From positions 1 to 45,654 of the forward strand of contig JAXHTF010000034.1 in assembly GCA_034211275.1 (NCBI GenBank): 45,654 nucleotides of DNA, written 5' to 3'. Below are positions 1-7,754 of this stretch, piece after piece. The notes below the pieces were generated by a model. The model saw nothing but the letters and a program-made list of their open reading frames with translations, searched no databases and was not told the DNA's origin. Position 1 is the stretch's first letter; every line of letters begins with the position of its first letter. The translations under genes and the position numbers were made by a program. The stretch is from Acidobacteriota bacterium (GTDB lineage Bacteria; Acidobacteriota; Thermoanaerobaculia; Multivoradales; JAHZIX01).

Positions 1-1115
1 ATCGACGGAGTTGCAGTGGAGAGATCGATCTCCTCGGTGAACTCGACTTCAAGGACCGCGTCCCGGTACGCGACCTCATAGACCTCCGGGGTGCCGGTAT
101 CGAGAATGACGGCATCTTCGGATGGCCAAGTGAACGGAACGACTAGTGCCTCCGCGAGCTTGTTGTGGAAGCTGTCGAGAATCGCATCGGGTTCCACATG
201 AAGCGTGACCGAAGTACCGGTTGCTGGGGGAGAGGAAAGCTCAAGCTCCACCCGGTGCCGCTTGGCATGGAGAACGGTCGTATCGAGCGACAGGGAGATG
301 GTCTCCGGCGCCGCCTCCAAGCGAGCAGCTCCATTCTCGAGCGCGGTAGTGAGAGCTTGGCTGCTTACCAGATCTGAGATCTCCAGCCAGAGCTCACCTT
401 GGACTACCCGAACCTGCTCGACTCGGGGAGGCGTGAGGTCGGCGTAGATCTTCCTTTCGCCATACGGTGAGTAGGAGTAGCGCTCGATGGGCTTGCCGTC
501 CGTGCCCGTGACCAGCGCGAGGTTGCCGGAACTGTCGTAGATCGGCGTGTAGCGCTGCTCCAATACGCCGTCCCCGTCGGCGTCGTGCTCGATGCGAACG
601 ATCTCATCCAGCCCCGGGCCGTAGGTCCGTCGGGATTGAAGCGTGCCGTTGACGGAGGTCTCGATGGCGCGCTGGCCGGACCAGGCGGTTTGCACAACGT
701 CCGTCCCAAGGCGCTGCTCGACCCGCCGGTTGAAGGCGTCGTAACCGTAGCTCGCCAGGACTGTTCCCTGAGTGTTCCGAACCTCCGTAAGCCGGTTGCG
801 GAAGTCGTAGGCGAAGTGGAGGTCGCCCTTGCGCGTCAGGTTGCCGTTGGCGTCCCACGCCAGGGGCACATCACCGACGGACGAGGGTCGGTTGCGGCCC
901 GAGCCGTCGAGGGGCAGAGCCTGCTCGGTGGCCACGCCGTCGCGGACGGCGGTGCGGGACAGGAGGTTGTCGGCGCTGTCGTAGGCGAAGCGGTGTTCGT
1001 CGGCCTCTTCTTGGACCTGCGCGGGCTGGCTGTGAGCAGATTGGCTTTCCGCTGGTTGCGCCAGGGGAAGGGTCACGAGTAGCGCTATTGCCAGGATCTG
1101 TTTGAGGCTCAGCAT
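1..1115 (-). CDS. Secreted YD/RHS-repeat protein, 3' end cut by the window edge
   Basis: An uninterrupted frame of 371 codons runs from ATG at 1115 to base 1, so the C-terminus lies outside. A GGAGGAG ribosome site sits just upstream. The N-terminus is a signal peptide (MLSLKQILAIALLVTLPLA). YD/RHS signatures follow: FAYDSADNLLSRT, LHFAYDFRNRLTEVRN, YGYDAFNRRVEQRL, then RYSYSPYGERKIYADL, which resembles the end of an RHS core. The last ~140 visible residues (VRVVQGELWLEIS..., a VELELSSPPATGTSVTL-like stretch, VLEVEFTEEIDLS) look like one or two SbsA/Ig-like beta domains. RHS proteins form extracellular shells around a C-terminal domain that is often toxic; the effector part, if any, is not visible. 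It is short at the N-terminal side, with only about three YD units before the SPYG motif. Family confidence is high; role unknown. Confidence 0.85.
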   Translation of the reverse strand, partial: MLSLKQILAIALLVTLPLAQPAESQSAHSQPAQVQEEADEHRFAYDSADNLLSRTAVRDGVATEQALPLDGSGRNRPSSVGDVPLAWDANGNLTRKGDLHFAYDFRNRLTEVRNTQGTVLASYGYDAFNRRVEQRLGTDVVQTAWSGQRAIETSVNGTLQSRRTYGPGLDEIVRIEHDADGDGVLEQRYTPIYDSSGNLALVTGTDGKPIERYSYSPYGERKIYADLTPPRVEQVRVVQGELWLEISDLVSSQALTTALENGAARLEAAPETISLSLDTTVLHAKRHRVELELSSPPATGTSVTLHVEPDAILDSFHNKLAEALVVPFTWPSEDAVILDTGTPEVYEVAYRDAVLEVEFTEEIDLSTATPS

Positions 1116-1325
1116 GGTCTCCTCCGAGAAAGGTCTCCCGAGAAAGTAACACGGTGACTGCTGGAATTCTGACGCAGCCCTCCGGTGTACCCGCAGGGTT
1201 GGCCGAGCCCAACCCCGGGATCCTTGCGAAGGTTCCGGAGGGTGAGAGGCTTCATTCCGCGAAACCCTCCTGGATTCCAAAAACCCGTTCATCAAACGGC
1301 CTCTCCACGGTCAAAAGCCAGCCCC

Positions 1326-2318
1326 TCACAACCCCACCACATCCCCCTCCCGAGCCACCTCAAAGCCCCTCTCCCTCACTTCTTCAGCAGCCTCACTCTC
1401 CGGATCGAGCAGAGGATTGGTGTGGTTGAAGTGGATGAAGTGAACTTTGGCCTTGTCTTCCGGCGGGAGGGATTGGAGGAGGGCCATGGTTTCGGGGACG
1501 TAGGGGTGAGGGATTTCGGACATGTCGCGGCCGGGGAGCTCGTCGGGGTGGTAGAAGGTGGCGTCGATGTAGGCGCGGTCGATGCGGTCGAGGAGGAGGG
1601 GGAGGGAGCCGCCCCAGCGGGACCATTTGTCAATGTCGGGGAGGAAGACCACGGTGCGGTGGGGGCCGTGGATCTCGAAGGCGACGGTTTCGGAGAATTC
1701 GTCGCGGTGGGGGACGAGGAAGGGGCGGACGACGAGATCCTCGCCGAGGGTCACGTTGGCCAGCACGGCGAGCTTCTCCAGCCGGATGTTGCCCAGCTCC
1801 ACCAGCTGGCTCCAGGGACCGTTGTTGCGCAGAAAGTCGGCCATGCGGGGCATGGCGTAGACCGGAGCGCCTTGAGCACCCAGGGCCTCCCGCCCGAGGT
1901 ACATGAGTCCGGTGTAATGGCCGATGTGGGCGTGGGTGAGGAAGACGCCGCCGAAGGTGCTGCCGGGCGGGGCGAGGGAGCGGAGGCGGTCGTATTGGGC
2001 AGGGAAGTCCGGGGTGGCTTCGAAGAGCCAGAAGCGCTTGGAGGCTGGATCCACCATTCCCAGACTCACCACGGAGCGGGATTCCCGCTGGCCGGCGCGA
2101 ACGGCGCGGCAGCAGTCACGGTCACAGCCCAGCTGCGGGTAGCCGGCATCCTGGGCAACGCCGAGGACGACCAGGTAGGGGTCCGAGCCCGGTGGGGTCT
2201 CGTAGTCGGCGCCGGTGAAGGGCTCGGGGACAGGCGCGGGAGCGTCTTGGGCGTGGGCGCCAGCGAAGGCGCAGAGCGCGGCTGTGATCAGCAGCGAAAC
2301 GAAAGGATGGAGCTTCAT
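1326..2318 (-). CDS. Secreted PqqB-like metallo-beta-lactamase-fold protein
   Basis: 330 aa with a signal peptide (MKLHPFVSLLITAALCAFAGAHA), hence exported. The pattern is that of the PqqB-like branch of the MBL fold: VVLGVAQDAGYPQLGC, a Cys-rich CDRDCC, FWLFEATPDFPAQ, the metal motif THAHIGHYTGL, VPHRDEFSE, VVFLPDIDKW and HFIHFNHTNPL. The usual HxHxDH is HAHIGH: the three Zn1 histidines remain but the Zn2 aspartate is Gly. PqqB is associated with PQQ biosynthesis, but no other pqq gene is present and true PqqB is cytosolic, so a periplasmic hydrolase or oxidase is more likely than PQQ synthesis. It stands alone between two spacers. Family good, substrate unknown. Confidence 0.85.
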   Translation of the reverse strand: MKLHPFVSLLITAALCAFAGAHAQDAPAPVPEPFTGADYETPPGSDPYLVVLGVAQDAGYPQLGCDRDCCRAVRAGQRESRSVVSLGMVDPASKRFWLFEATPDFPAQYDRLRSLAPPGSTFGGVFLTHAHIGHYTGLMYLGREALGAQGAPVYAMPRMADFLRNNGPWSQLVELGNIRLEKLAVLANVTLGEDLVVRPFLVPHRDEFSETVAFEIHGPHRTVVFLPDIDKWSRWGGSLPLLLDRIDRAYIDATFYHPDELPGRDMSEIPHPYVPETMALLQSLPPEDKAKVHFIHFNHTNPLLDPESEAAEEVRERGFEVAREGDVVGL

Positions 2319-2411
2319 GATGCTTTGAAGCTAGTCCACGCTGGTGTGTGCTGGCAAGGGCTCAGGCTGGGGATCCAACTCCGGGGGGCTGTGATCACGA
2401 ACCCCACCAGA

Positions 2412-2790
2412 GCCGGCTGGAAGCCGGCGCTCCCAGGCTCGCTGGTTCCCACGGTCCACCGTGGGAACCCAGGGGAGACGCTCCAGCGTCGGGGGTGGGG
2501 GTGAAAGGGCGGCACCGGGATCGTGCTTGACAACGCCAACCTGCCCCGCTGGAGCGGGGCCTCAGTCTCGGCGCGCGGCTCGACGTAGTTGGTTCCCACG
2601 CTGAAGCGTAGGAACCAGATGTAGTAGTTGACGACCGGGGCCCAGGCAACTCCGCCCGGGGATCCAATCCCCGGGCTACCCAGGGGCCGCCAGCTCCGCT
2701 GGCTCCGGAGGGACGGTCGTGACTGAACACATTCAGGGAGCCGGATTCATCCGGCGGTGGTCTTGGTAGCCCCGGGATTGATCCCGGGGC
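2412..2790. repeat. Spacer with nine hairpin palindromes
   Basis: The 543-bp gap 2319-2861 has no convincing gene. It holds a string of short-loop palindromes: 2412-2428 (GCCGGC/GCCGGC, 5-nt loop), 2444-2469 (12-bp perfect arms, 2-nt loop), 2477-2490, 2543-2560 (GCCCCGCT arms), 2591-2616 (imperfect relative of 2444-2469), 2654-2676 (10-bp arms), 2689-2703, 2740-2755 and 2769-2790 (10-bp arms, TG loop). Loops are 2-5 nt. Arms differ in sequence but share the architecture, as in dispersed intergenic palindromes of large high-GC genomes. Some may act as bidirectional terminators between the two minus-strand genes. Confidence 0.85.
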
Positions 2791-2861
2791 GAGGGCGGGG
2801 GCGCTCCCAGGGGGGGAGGCCGATGGAGTGGGCGAACCTTGACCGATGAGGAGATCGGAAA

Positions 2862-4760
2862 TCAGAGATAGCCGAGGGAGCGCAGATTCCTCAGGTATTC
2901 CTCGCTGTCCAGGGCCGCCGGGGGCGGGAGGGGGCGGCGGCGGCCGAAGGAGGGGATGTGGTCCCGGGCCGCGGGCCAGGCGCAGACCGCCGGGGGGGCG
3001 GGGAGCTCTTCGCTGGCGGGCAAGCCCAACGCCAGCGACAGCCCGGCCGTCACGGCCTGGGGACTGAGGGCCTCGGAGGCCTCAGCGGCCTCGGAGGCCT
3101 CGGAGGAAAGTCCCGCGGCCCGGCAGCCGCCTTCACGGCGCCAGAGGAGAACTCGGCCCGCGACGCCGCCGCGACGCTCCGGAGCCGCACCGCGGCGGCC
3201 GGGGTCGAGGAAGAGGGCGACGGTGCCGAAGTCTCTGGCGTGGGCGGCGAGGAGGGCGTCCACTTCCTGGAGATGGGCTCGCACCAGATCGCTGAGGGCG
3301 ATGTCGCCTCCCGGCCAGCCGTCCGCCGCCAGGTCCGGCGCCGGCAAGTAGAGGGCGGCAACCCGCGGCTCAAAAGTCAGGCTGTGCTCCAAAGCCTGGA
3401 GGTAGAAGCGGTCCGGCAGCACCGCTTTGTCGAGCACGGTTTGGCGACTCTCCGCGGGCAAGGCGGCCTGCACGATACTTTCCATGGAGCTGGGTTTTTC
3501 CTTGGAGCCTGGCCGCACTGGCGAATCCGCGATCGCCTTGCGCCCAGCTGCAGCCCATTCGATCAGGTCCGGCCGCGACTCGCTGGCCACGGCGTCGTGA
3601 GCTTCGTCCTGGAGCAGTTGGTAGGCGCCGTGGGCCACCACCAGTCCCGGCAGCGGCTCCGCCGGGTAGGTGGACCACCAATTCACCGCGCTCACCGGGC
3701 GGCCGCCGCGGGCGGCGAGCTCCCAGAGGGTGAAGGCGTGGCGGCGGTTGGCGAGCACCGGGCGGTATTCGGTCAGCCCCAGAGGCACCGAAACCCAGCG
3801 CCAGTAGAAGCGCAGCGGCCCGGTGCGCGCCAGCGGGGTGGCGACGCCGGCGGGGCGGAAACTGTCCACCGAGGTGACGCCGTGGCCGCCGGCGTCGAGC
3901 CCCGTGGCCACGGTGGTCCAGAACACCGCCGGCGCCGCCGGCGGCCGGCGGTAGGGCTCGAGCACCCCGCCGTCGTCGAGCAGGGCGGCCATCGCCGGCA
4001 GCGCGCCGCGGGCGAGGAGGTAGTCGAGCTCCGCGGCGAGCACTCCGTCGACCCCCACAAGCAGCACTCGCTCGCCGCCAGCGGTGGGCAGGTGGGCGGG
4101 TTCCTGTCGTTCGTGGCCGCGCACCGAAAGCACCACCGGCAGGGTGATGAGGGCCAGCGCCACCAGCACCGTGGCGGCGATCCAGCGGCGGGAGAAGCTG
4201 CGCACCCGGGGAGTGAGCTCGGTGAGGCGGATGGCCAGGGTCAGCAGCCCCGTCTCCACCAAGCGGATCAGGGCGTAGACCGCCAGCGGCAGCACCAGGG
4301 AGAAGATCAACGCCGTCCAGCGCTCGCTGCCGGACCACAGCTCCAGCAGGCGCCAGGAAGCCACCGCCGCCACCAGCAGGCCGGAGAGAAGAGCGACCCC
4401 GAAGCTCAGGACCTCGATGCGGCGCACCGGGTAGAAGCGCAGCACCAGCACCAGCAGCGCACACAGCAGCAGGAAGCCGAGACCGATGGCGCCGCCGGTG
4501 GCGGGAAGCAGGTGCAGGAAGAGAGCGATGAGATCGAAAGGGGAGGCGACGAGGTTGCCGTTCACCGCCGCCAGGGCGAAGGCCAGTACCAGAGCAAAGA
4601 GGGTGCCGCCGGCCAGCGCCACCTTGAGGGTCAGCTGGCCGAGGGTGCGCAGCGGCTGGCGCGGCCGCAGCGCGTCCTGGAGCAGGTAGCGGTCGTAGCT
4701 GTGGCTGAGGTATCCGAGGCGGCGCAGCTCGGAGCGGACCTGCTGGAGATCCTGAGTCAC
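2862..4760 (-). CDS. Membrane-anchored alkaline-phosphatase-superfamily phosphodiesterase
   Basis: 632 aa from a GTG start at 4760; in-frame stops just upstream exclude a longer form. The first ~210 residues hold about five membrane helices (KVALAGGTLFALVLAFALA, FDLIALFLHLL, LGFLLLCALLVLVL, and so on). A type I phosphodiesterase/nucleotide pyrophosphatase-like domain follows: VLLVGVDGVLAAELDYLLARG (first metal Asp), PAAPAVFWTTVATGLDAGGHGVTS (candidate nucleophile Thr in FWTT) and SAVNWWSTYPAEP. A later LFLDPGRRG replaces the usual DHG-type metal motif, so catalytic competence is uncertain. The C-terminus YLRNLRSLGYL matches a tail frequent in acidobacterial members, and a related LRRLGYL occurs near the N-terminus. 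The start codon lies inside a 17-bp tandem repeat. Substrate unknown. Confidence 0.8.
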   Translation of the reverse strand: MTQDLQQVRSELRRLGYLSHSYDRYLLQDALRPRQPLRTLGQLTLKVALAGGTLFALVLAFALAAVNGNLVASPFDLIALFLHLLPATGGAIGLGFLLLCALLVLVLRFYPVRRIEVLSFGVALLSGLLVAAVASWRLLELWSGSERWTALIFSLVLPLAVYALIRLVETGLLTLAIRLTELTPRVRSFSRRWIAATVLVALALITLPVVLSVRGHERQEPAHLPTAGGERVLLVGVDGVLAAELDYLLARGALPAMAALLDDGGVLEPYRRPPAAPAVFWTTVATGLDAGGHGVTSVDSFRPAGVATPLARTGPLRFYWRWVSVPLGLTEYRPVLANRRHAFTLWELAARGGRPVSAVNWWSTYPAEPLPGLVVAHGAYQLLQDEAHDAVASESRPDLIEWAAAGRKAIADSPVRPGSKEKPSSMESIVQAALPAESRQTVLDKAVLPDRFYLQALEHSLTFEPRVAALYLPAPDLAADGWPGGDIALSDLVRAHLQEVDALLAAHARDFGTVALFLDPGRRGAAPERRGGVAGRVLLWRREGGCRAAGLSSEASEAAEASEALSPQAVTAGLSLALGLPASEELPAPPAVCAWPAARDHIPSFGRRRPLPPPAALDSEEYLRNLRSLGYL

Positions 4761-4818
4761 TGGAGGTCCTGAGTCACTGGAGATCCTCGGTCACTAGAAG
4801 TACTGAGTCACTGGAGGC
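4751..4818. repeat. 17-bp tandem repeat x4 spanning a start codon
   Basis: Four adjacent 17-bp units (4751-4767, 4768-4784, 4785-4801, 4802-4818) of the type CCTGAGTCACTGGAGGT. Read on the minus strand each holds a GTGAC core, which is the GTG start of the phosphodiesterase gene in the first unit; three of the four read GTGACTCAG. The period is not a multiple of three, so the copied starts lie in different frames. Confidence 0.9.
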
Positions 4819-4825
4819 TGGACCC

Positions 4826-5734
4826 TCAGCGTTCCCGATGGCGCACGAAGAGGGCGAGCTGGCGCAGAGGCTCTGCCCGCCGGCCCAGGGGCGCCAGGGA
4901 GGCGACGGCGAAGTCCAGAAGCTCTTCCTCCAGATGCCGTGCCCCGTCGATGCCGAGGAGCTTGACGAAGGTCACTTTGTCGCTGTCCTTCTGGGAGTCC
5001 TTGCCGGTCTGGGCACTGGTGGCGGTGGCGTCGAGGAGGTCGTCGGAGATCTGGAACGCCAGCCCCAGATTCTTGGCGAAACGGCTGATGGTTTCCAGGT
5101 GGCGCCGGCGGGTGTCCGCCGCCATCGCCCCCAACTCGCCGGCGGCGAGGAAGAGAGCGCCGGTTTTGTGGCTGTGAATGTACTCCAGCAGCTCGAGGTC
5201 GAGATCCTCCGGCGTGCTCTCCAGGTCCAGCGCCTGACCGCCGATCAGACCGCCGGAGCCGATGGCCGCCGCCAGGTGATGCACCATGTCCTCGGTGCTG
5301 TAGCGCCGCTGGGGCAGCCGCTGGCCGCTGGCCGCCACCAGGGCGAAGGCGCGGTTGAGCAGACCGAAGGAAGCGAGGAGGGCGATGTCCTCGCCGAACT
5401 TGCGGTGGGTGGTGGGACGGCCGCGGCGCAGGGTCGCGTCGTCCATGCAGGGCAGGTCGTCGAGGATCAGCGAGGCGGCGTGGACCATCTCCACGGCGCA
5501 GGCGAGGTCGAGCACCGGCTCGGACCGCTCACCGAAGATCTCCGCCACCACCAGGGTGAGCACCGGCCGCAGCCGCTTGCCCGGGCTGGTGAGAGCGTAG
5601 GCCATGGCCCGGTGCACCGACTCCGGGCGCTCCACGGCAGGGGGCAGAAGCTCCGGAAGGCGCTTCTCCACCGCCTGACCGAGCTCTCGGAGGCGTCCTC
5701 CAAGACGCGCCTGGGTGGTCTGGGCTTTGGCCAT
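4826..5734 (-). CDS. ispA: Polyprenyl diphosphate synthase (farnesyl/geranylgeranyl type)
   Basis: About 302 aa from ATG at 5734; an in-frame GTG at 5749 would add five residues. Trans-prenyltransferase condensing isopentenyl diphosphate with allylic diphosphates, cytosolic. Visible motifs: GKRLRPVL (substrate binding), first Asp-rich motif DDLPCMDD around residue 92, RRGRPTTHRKFG after it, GGQALDLES, HSHKTGALF, and second Asp-rich motif FQISDDLLD around residue 230. The two residues inserted in the first motif and overall length fit the bacterial short-chain FPP/GGPP group; chain length cannot be settled from sequence alone. It is 65 bp upstream of the phosphodiesterase and probably co-transcribed with it. 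Confidence 0.9.
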   Translation of the reverse strand: MAKAQTTQARLGGRLRELGQAVEKRLPELLPPAVERPESVHRAMAYALTSPGKRLRPVLTLVVAEIFGERSEPVLDLACAVEMVHAASLILDDLPCMDDATLRRGRPTTHRKFGEDIALLASFGLLNRAFALVAASGQRLPQRRYSTEDMVHHLAAAIGSGGLIGGQALDLESTPEDLDLELLEYIHSHKTGALFLAAGELGAMAADTRRRHLETISRFAKNLGLAFQISDDLLDATATSAQTGKDSQKDSDKVTFVKLLGIDGARHLEEELLDFAVASLAPLGRRAEPLRQLALFVRHRER

Positions 5735-5798
5735 CGGGGAGATCACCACCCGCCGCGGACCGCCGGCGACGGCCGTCCGCGGCGACTGCTCGTCAACG

Positions 5799-6140
5799 TT
5801 ACGGCTTCAGCGCTTCGACGGCTTCGGCCTCGTTGTCGTAGACGTCGAAAACGGTGATCAGCTGGGTGATCTGCAGGATGTCCGTGACCTTGGCGGGGAG
5901 ATTCATCAGCGCGAGCCTGCCGCCGCGGTTGGTCACCGTGGTGTAGGCGGAGACCATCTCGCCGATGCCGGAGGAATCGATGGTGGTCACCCCCTCCAGA
6001 TTGAGCAGGAGACGGCGCGCCCCGGCCTCCATGGCCTCGTGCACCGCCGAGCGGAGCGCCACGTCTCCGGCCCCGATGGTGATCTTGCCCGTGGGCTCGA
6101 GGATCGTCACACCTTCCTTCTGCCTGACTGCGATCTTCAT
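5799..6140 (-). CDS. STAS-domain anti-sigma factor antagonist
   Basis: 113 aa from ATG at 6140 (MKIAVRQKEG), chosen over upstream possibilities because GGAGGAATCC lies at proper spacing and the family begins here. A single STAS domain: VTILEPTGKITIGAG, LLLNLEGVTTIDSSGIGEMVSAYTT, GGRLALMNLP and a helix with VFDVYDNEAEAV. The serine in DSSGIG is the classic SpoIIAA/RsbV phosphorylation site. Role: binds and sequesters a partner kinase when unphosphorylated, freeing a sigma factor or other target. Its ATG overlaps the stop of the upstream HATPase gene (ATGA), so the pair is translationally coupled. Confidence 0.93.
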   Translation of the reverse strand: MKIAVRQKEGVTILEPTGKITIGAGDVALRSAVHEAMEAGARRLLLNLEGVTTIDSSGIGEMVSAYTTVTNRGGRLALMNLPAKVTDILQITQLITVFDVYDNEAEAVEALKP

Positions 6141-6604
6141 GAATCGGATTCCTCCTGTAACTGCCCCTCGCCCTCCGGCTTGCGCTGGATCCGCTTCCTC
6201 AGCGTCACCACCGTGCCACCGTCGGAGCAAGGCCCACAGTCGATAGCGTCCATGCTGTTGCGCATGTACAAGAGTCCACGGCCTCCGGGGCGCAGAAGAT
6301 TCTCCGCCGCCAGCGGATCCGGGACCTCCTCCGGGATAAAGCCTTCACCCTCGTCCTGTACGCGGATGACCACCTCGTCCCCGTCGAGCTCGAAATCTAC
6401 GTCTACCTTCTTGGCCGGATCCTGCTGATTGCCGTGACGGATGGCGTTGGCCACCGCCTCGCGCACCGCCAGATCCACCCAATGCAGTGTGTCCTCCGAA
6501 ACGTTCAGATTTTCCAGGGCATCCTGGAGCACCACCTGAACCAAATCGATGTTCTCGAATCGGCTCGCGATGGTGACGTGAAATCTATGTTGCTCCGGAT
6601 TCAT
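6137..6604 (-). CDS. RsbW/SpoIIAB-type anti-sigma HATPase kinase
   Basis: About 155 aa from ATG at 6604 (MNPEQHRFHVTIASRFEN); an in-frame GTG at 6628 would add eight residues, and neither start has a strong ribosome site. GHKL ATPase motifs: N-box DLAVREAVANAIRHGN, G1 VQDEGEGF, G2 PGGRGLLYMRNSMD, then DGGTVVTLRKR. Such kinases phosphorylate the STAS antagonist and bind a sigma factor. The four-nucleotide overlap with the STAS gene supports direct partnership. The phosphatase at 12.8-14.1 kb could complete a partner-switching circuit, though it is not adjacent. No sigma factor is visible, so the target is unknown. Confidence 0.9.
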   Translation of the reverse strand: MNPEQHRFHVTIASRFENIDLVQVVLQDALENLNVSEDTLHWVDLAVREAVANAIRHGNQQDPAKKVDVDFELDGDEVVIRVQDEGEGFIPEEVPDPLAAENLLRPGGRGLLYMRNSMDAIDCGPCSDGGTVVTLRKRIQRKPEGEGQLQEESDS

Positions 6605-6649
6605 GCCGGTCTTGGCTTCGGGGAACACCGCGCGGGGAAGTCTAGCAGA

Positions 6650-7522
6650 TCACGGCGCCATCCCCAGCAAGGCCGCGGCAGCATTCGCCGCAGGCTGGGG
6701 GGCACCGGCGACTTGCCAAGGAATCAACCACAGCAGCTGCACCGCGTCGAAGAGGGTGTGGGCGATGATCGCCGGCCAGACGCTGCCCCGCAGCTGGGTC
6801 ATGCGGGCAAAGCCGAGGGAGAGCAGGGCCACCCCCAGGAGCATGAAGGGCTGGTCATAGCTGGCGTGGGCGAGCACGAAGAGCAGGCCGGAGATGGCGA
6901 TCCCCACCCGGGGTTGGAGAAAGCCGCGGAAGAAGATCTCCTCCACCACGCCGGCGGACAAGCTCAGCCCCACCCGCACCAACACCGGCAGACCGGCCAT
7001 GTAGACCACCAGCGGGGGCGCCTCGGTGGGCACCAGGCTCTCCCCCTTGCCCAAGCTGAGGAGGGCCGCCACCGCCATCATCATCGCCAGCACCGCGCCC
7101 CACAGGAGCAAGCCCCCGCCGACGCCGACGCGCAGATCCGTCGCCGGATCCTGGGAGCGTAGACCGCACTGACGCACAAGCTCCGTGAGGGGTCCCCCTT
7201 GGGAGGTCTCCCGGGAGCCGTAGCCGAGGACGAACCACAGCAGCAGGGTCACCAGGATGACCACGTGAAGAGCGAAGAGCTCCGGCGTGGTGAGGGCGGA
7301 GGGGTCCATTTCCCCGGCCTGGTCGAGCCAGGCCAGGGGCGAGAACAAGCCGATGTAGAAGAGCAGCGCCAGCAACGCCGTCATGGCGCTGCGGCGCAGC
7401 GGCAGATAGTAGCCCGGCGGCGTGAGCCCGCGGCGCACGGTGGCAAGGTCCACCAACATCGCCACCGCCAGCGCGGGGATCATGGGCAGAGCGGTGCGCA
7501 GGAGTAGATCGAAGGACATCAC
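6650..7522 (-). CDS. CPBP-family intramembrane protease (CAAX protease-like)
   Basis: 290 aa with seven or more hydrophobic segments. The diagnostic half is C-terminal: SAGVVEEIFFRGFLQPRVG (EExxxR catalytic motif), ISGLLFVLAHASYDQP (His) and SVWPAIIAHTLFDAVQLL (His, with D replacing the usual N). It belongs to the ABI/CPBP glutamic protease group, which cleaves or processes membrane proteins and sometimes confers bacteriocin self-immunity. GTG at 7522 is followed directly by ATG at 7519; either may be used. No bacteriocin or prenylated substrate is visible, although a prenyl synthase is encoded downstream. Confidence 0.88.
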   Translation of the reverse strand: MMSFDLLLRTALPMIPALAVAMLVDLATVRRGLTPPGYYLPLRRSAMTALLALLFYIGLFSPLAWLDQAGEMDPSALTTPELFALHVVILVTLLLWFVLGYGSRETSQGGPLTELVRQCGLRSQDPATDLRVGVGGGLLLWGAVLAMMMAVAALLSLGKGESLVPTEAPPLVVYMAGLPVLVRVGLSLSAGVVEEIFFRGFLQPRVGIAISGLLFVLAHASYDQPFMLLGVALLSLGFARMTQLRGSVWPAIIAHTLFDAVQLLWLIPWQVAGAPQPAANAAAALLGMAP

Positions 7523-7594
7523 GGTGGGCTTGGAGGTAGAGGAGACTTGGAGGTGGTGGCGACGGGGAGGTGTCGGACTCGATCGAGCTCTCGA

Positions 7595-7646
7595 AGTCGG
7601 TGCTGGCAGTCGGCGCTGGCAGTCGGCGCTGGCAGTCGGCGCCGGG
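7595..7646. repeat. 13-bp tandem repeat x4
   Basis: Four consecutive units of AGTCGGYGCTGGC (7595-7607, 7608-7620, 7621-7633, 7634-7646; the last ends CCGGG). Related GTCGGCGCCGG recurs near 7661-7671. It lies in the 232-bp gap upstream of the CPBP gene, in which I see no other feature. Confidence 0.85.
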
Positions 7647-7754
7647 AATCAGTACCGCAGGTCGGCGCCGGAAGTCTGCAATCGGGCTAGTGGGTACGGC
7701 GCAGAGACCGTAGAACGCTCCCCACACCAGCCCGGTCCGGCATGAGGGGAAGGC

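Noticed and set aside
2395-2730. 111-codon minus-strand frame in the palindrome spacer
   Set aside because: It merely translates the hairpin repeats; low-complexity Ser/Pro/Arg composition and no ribosome site.
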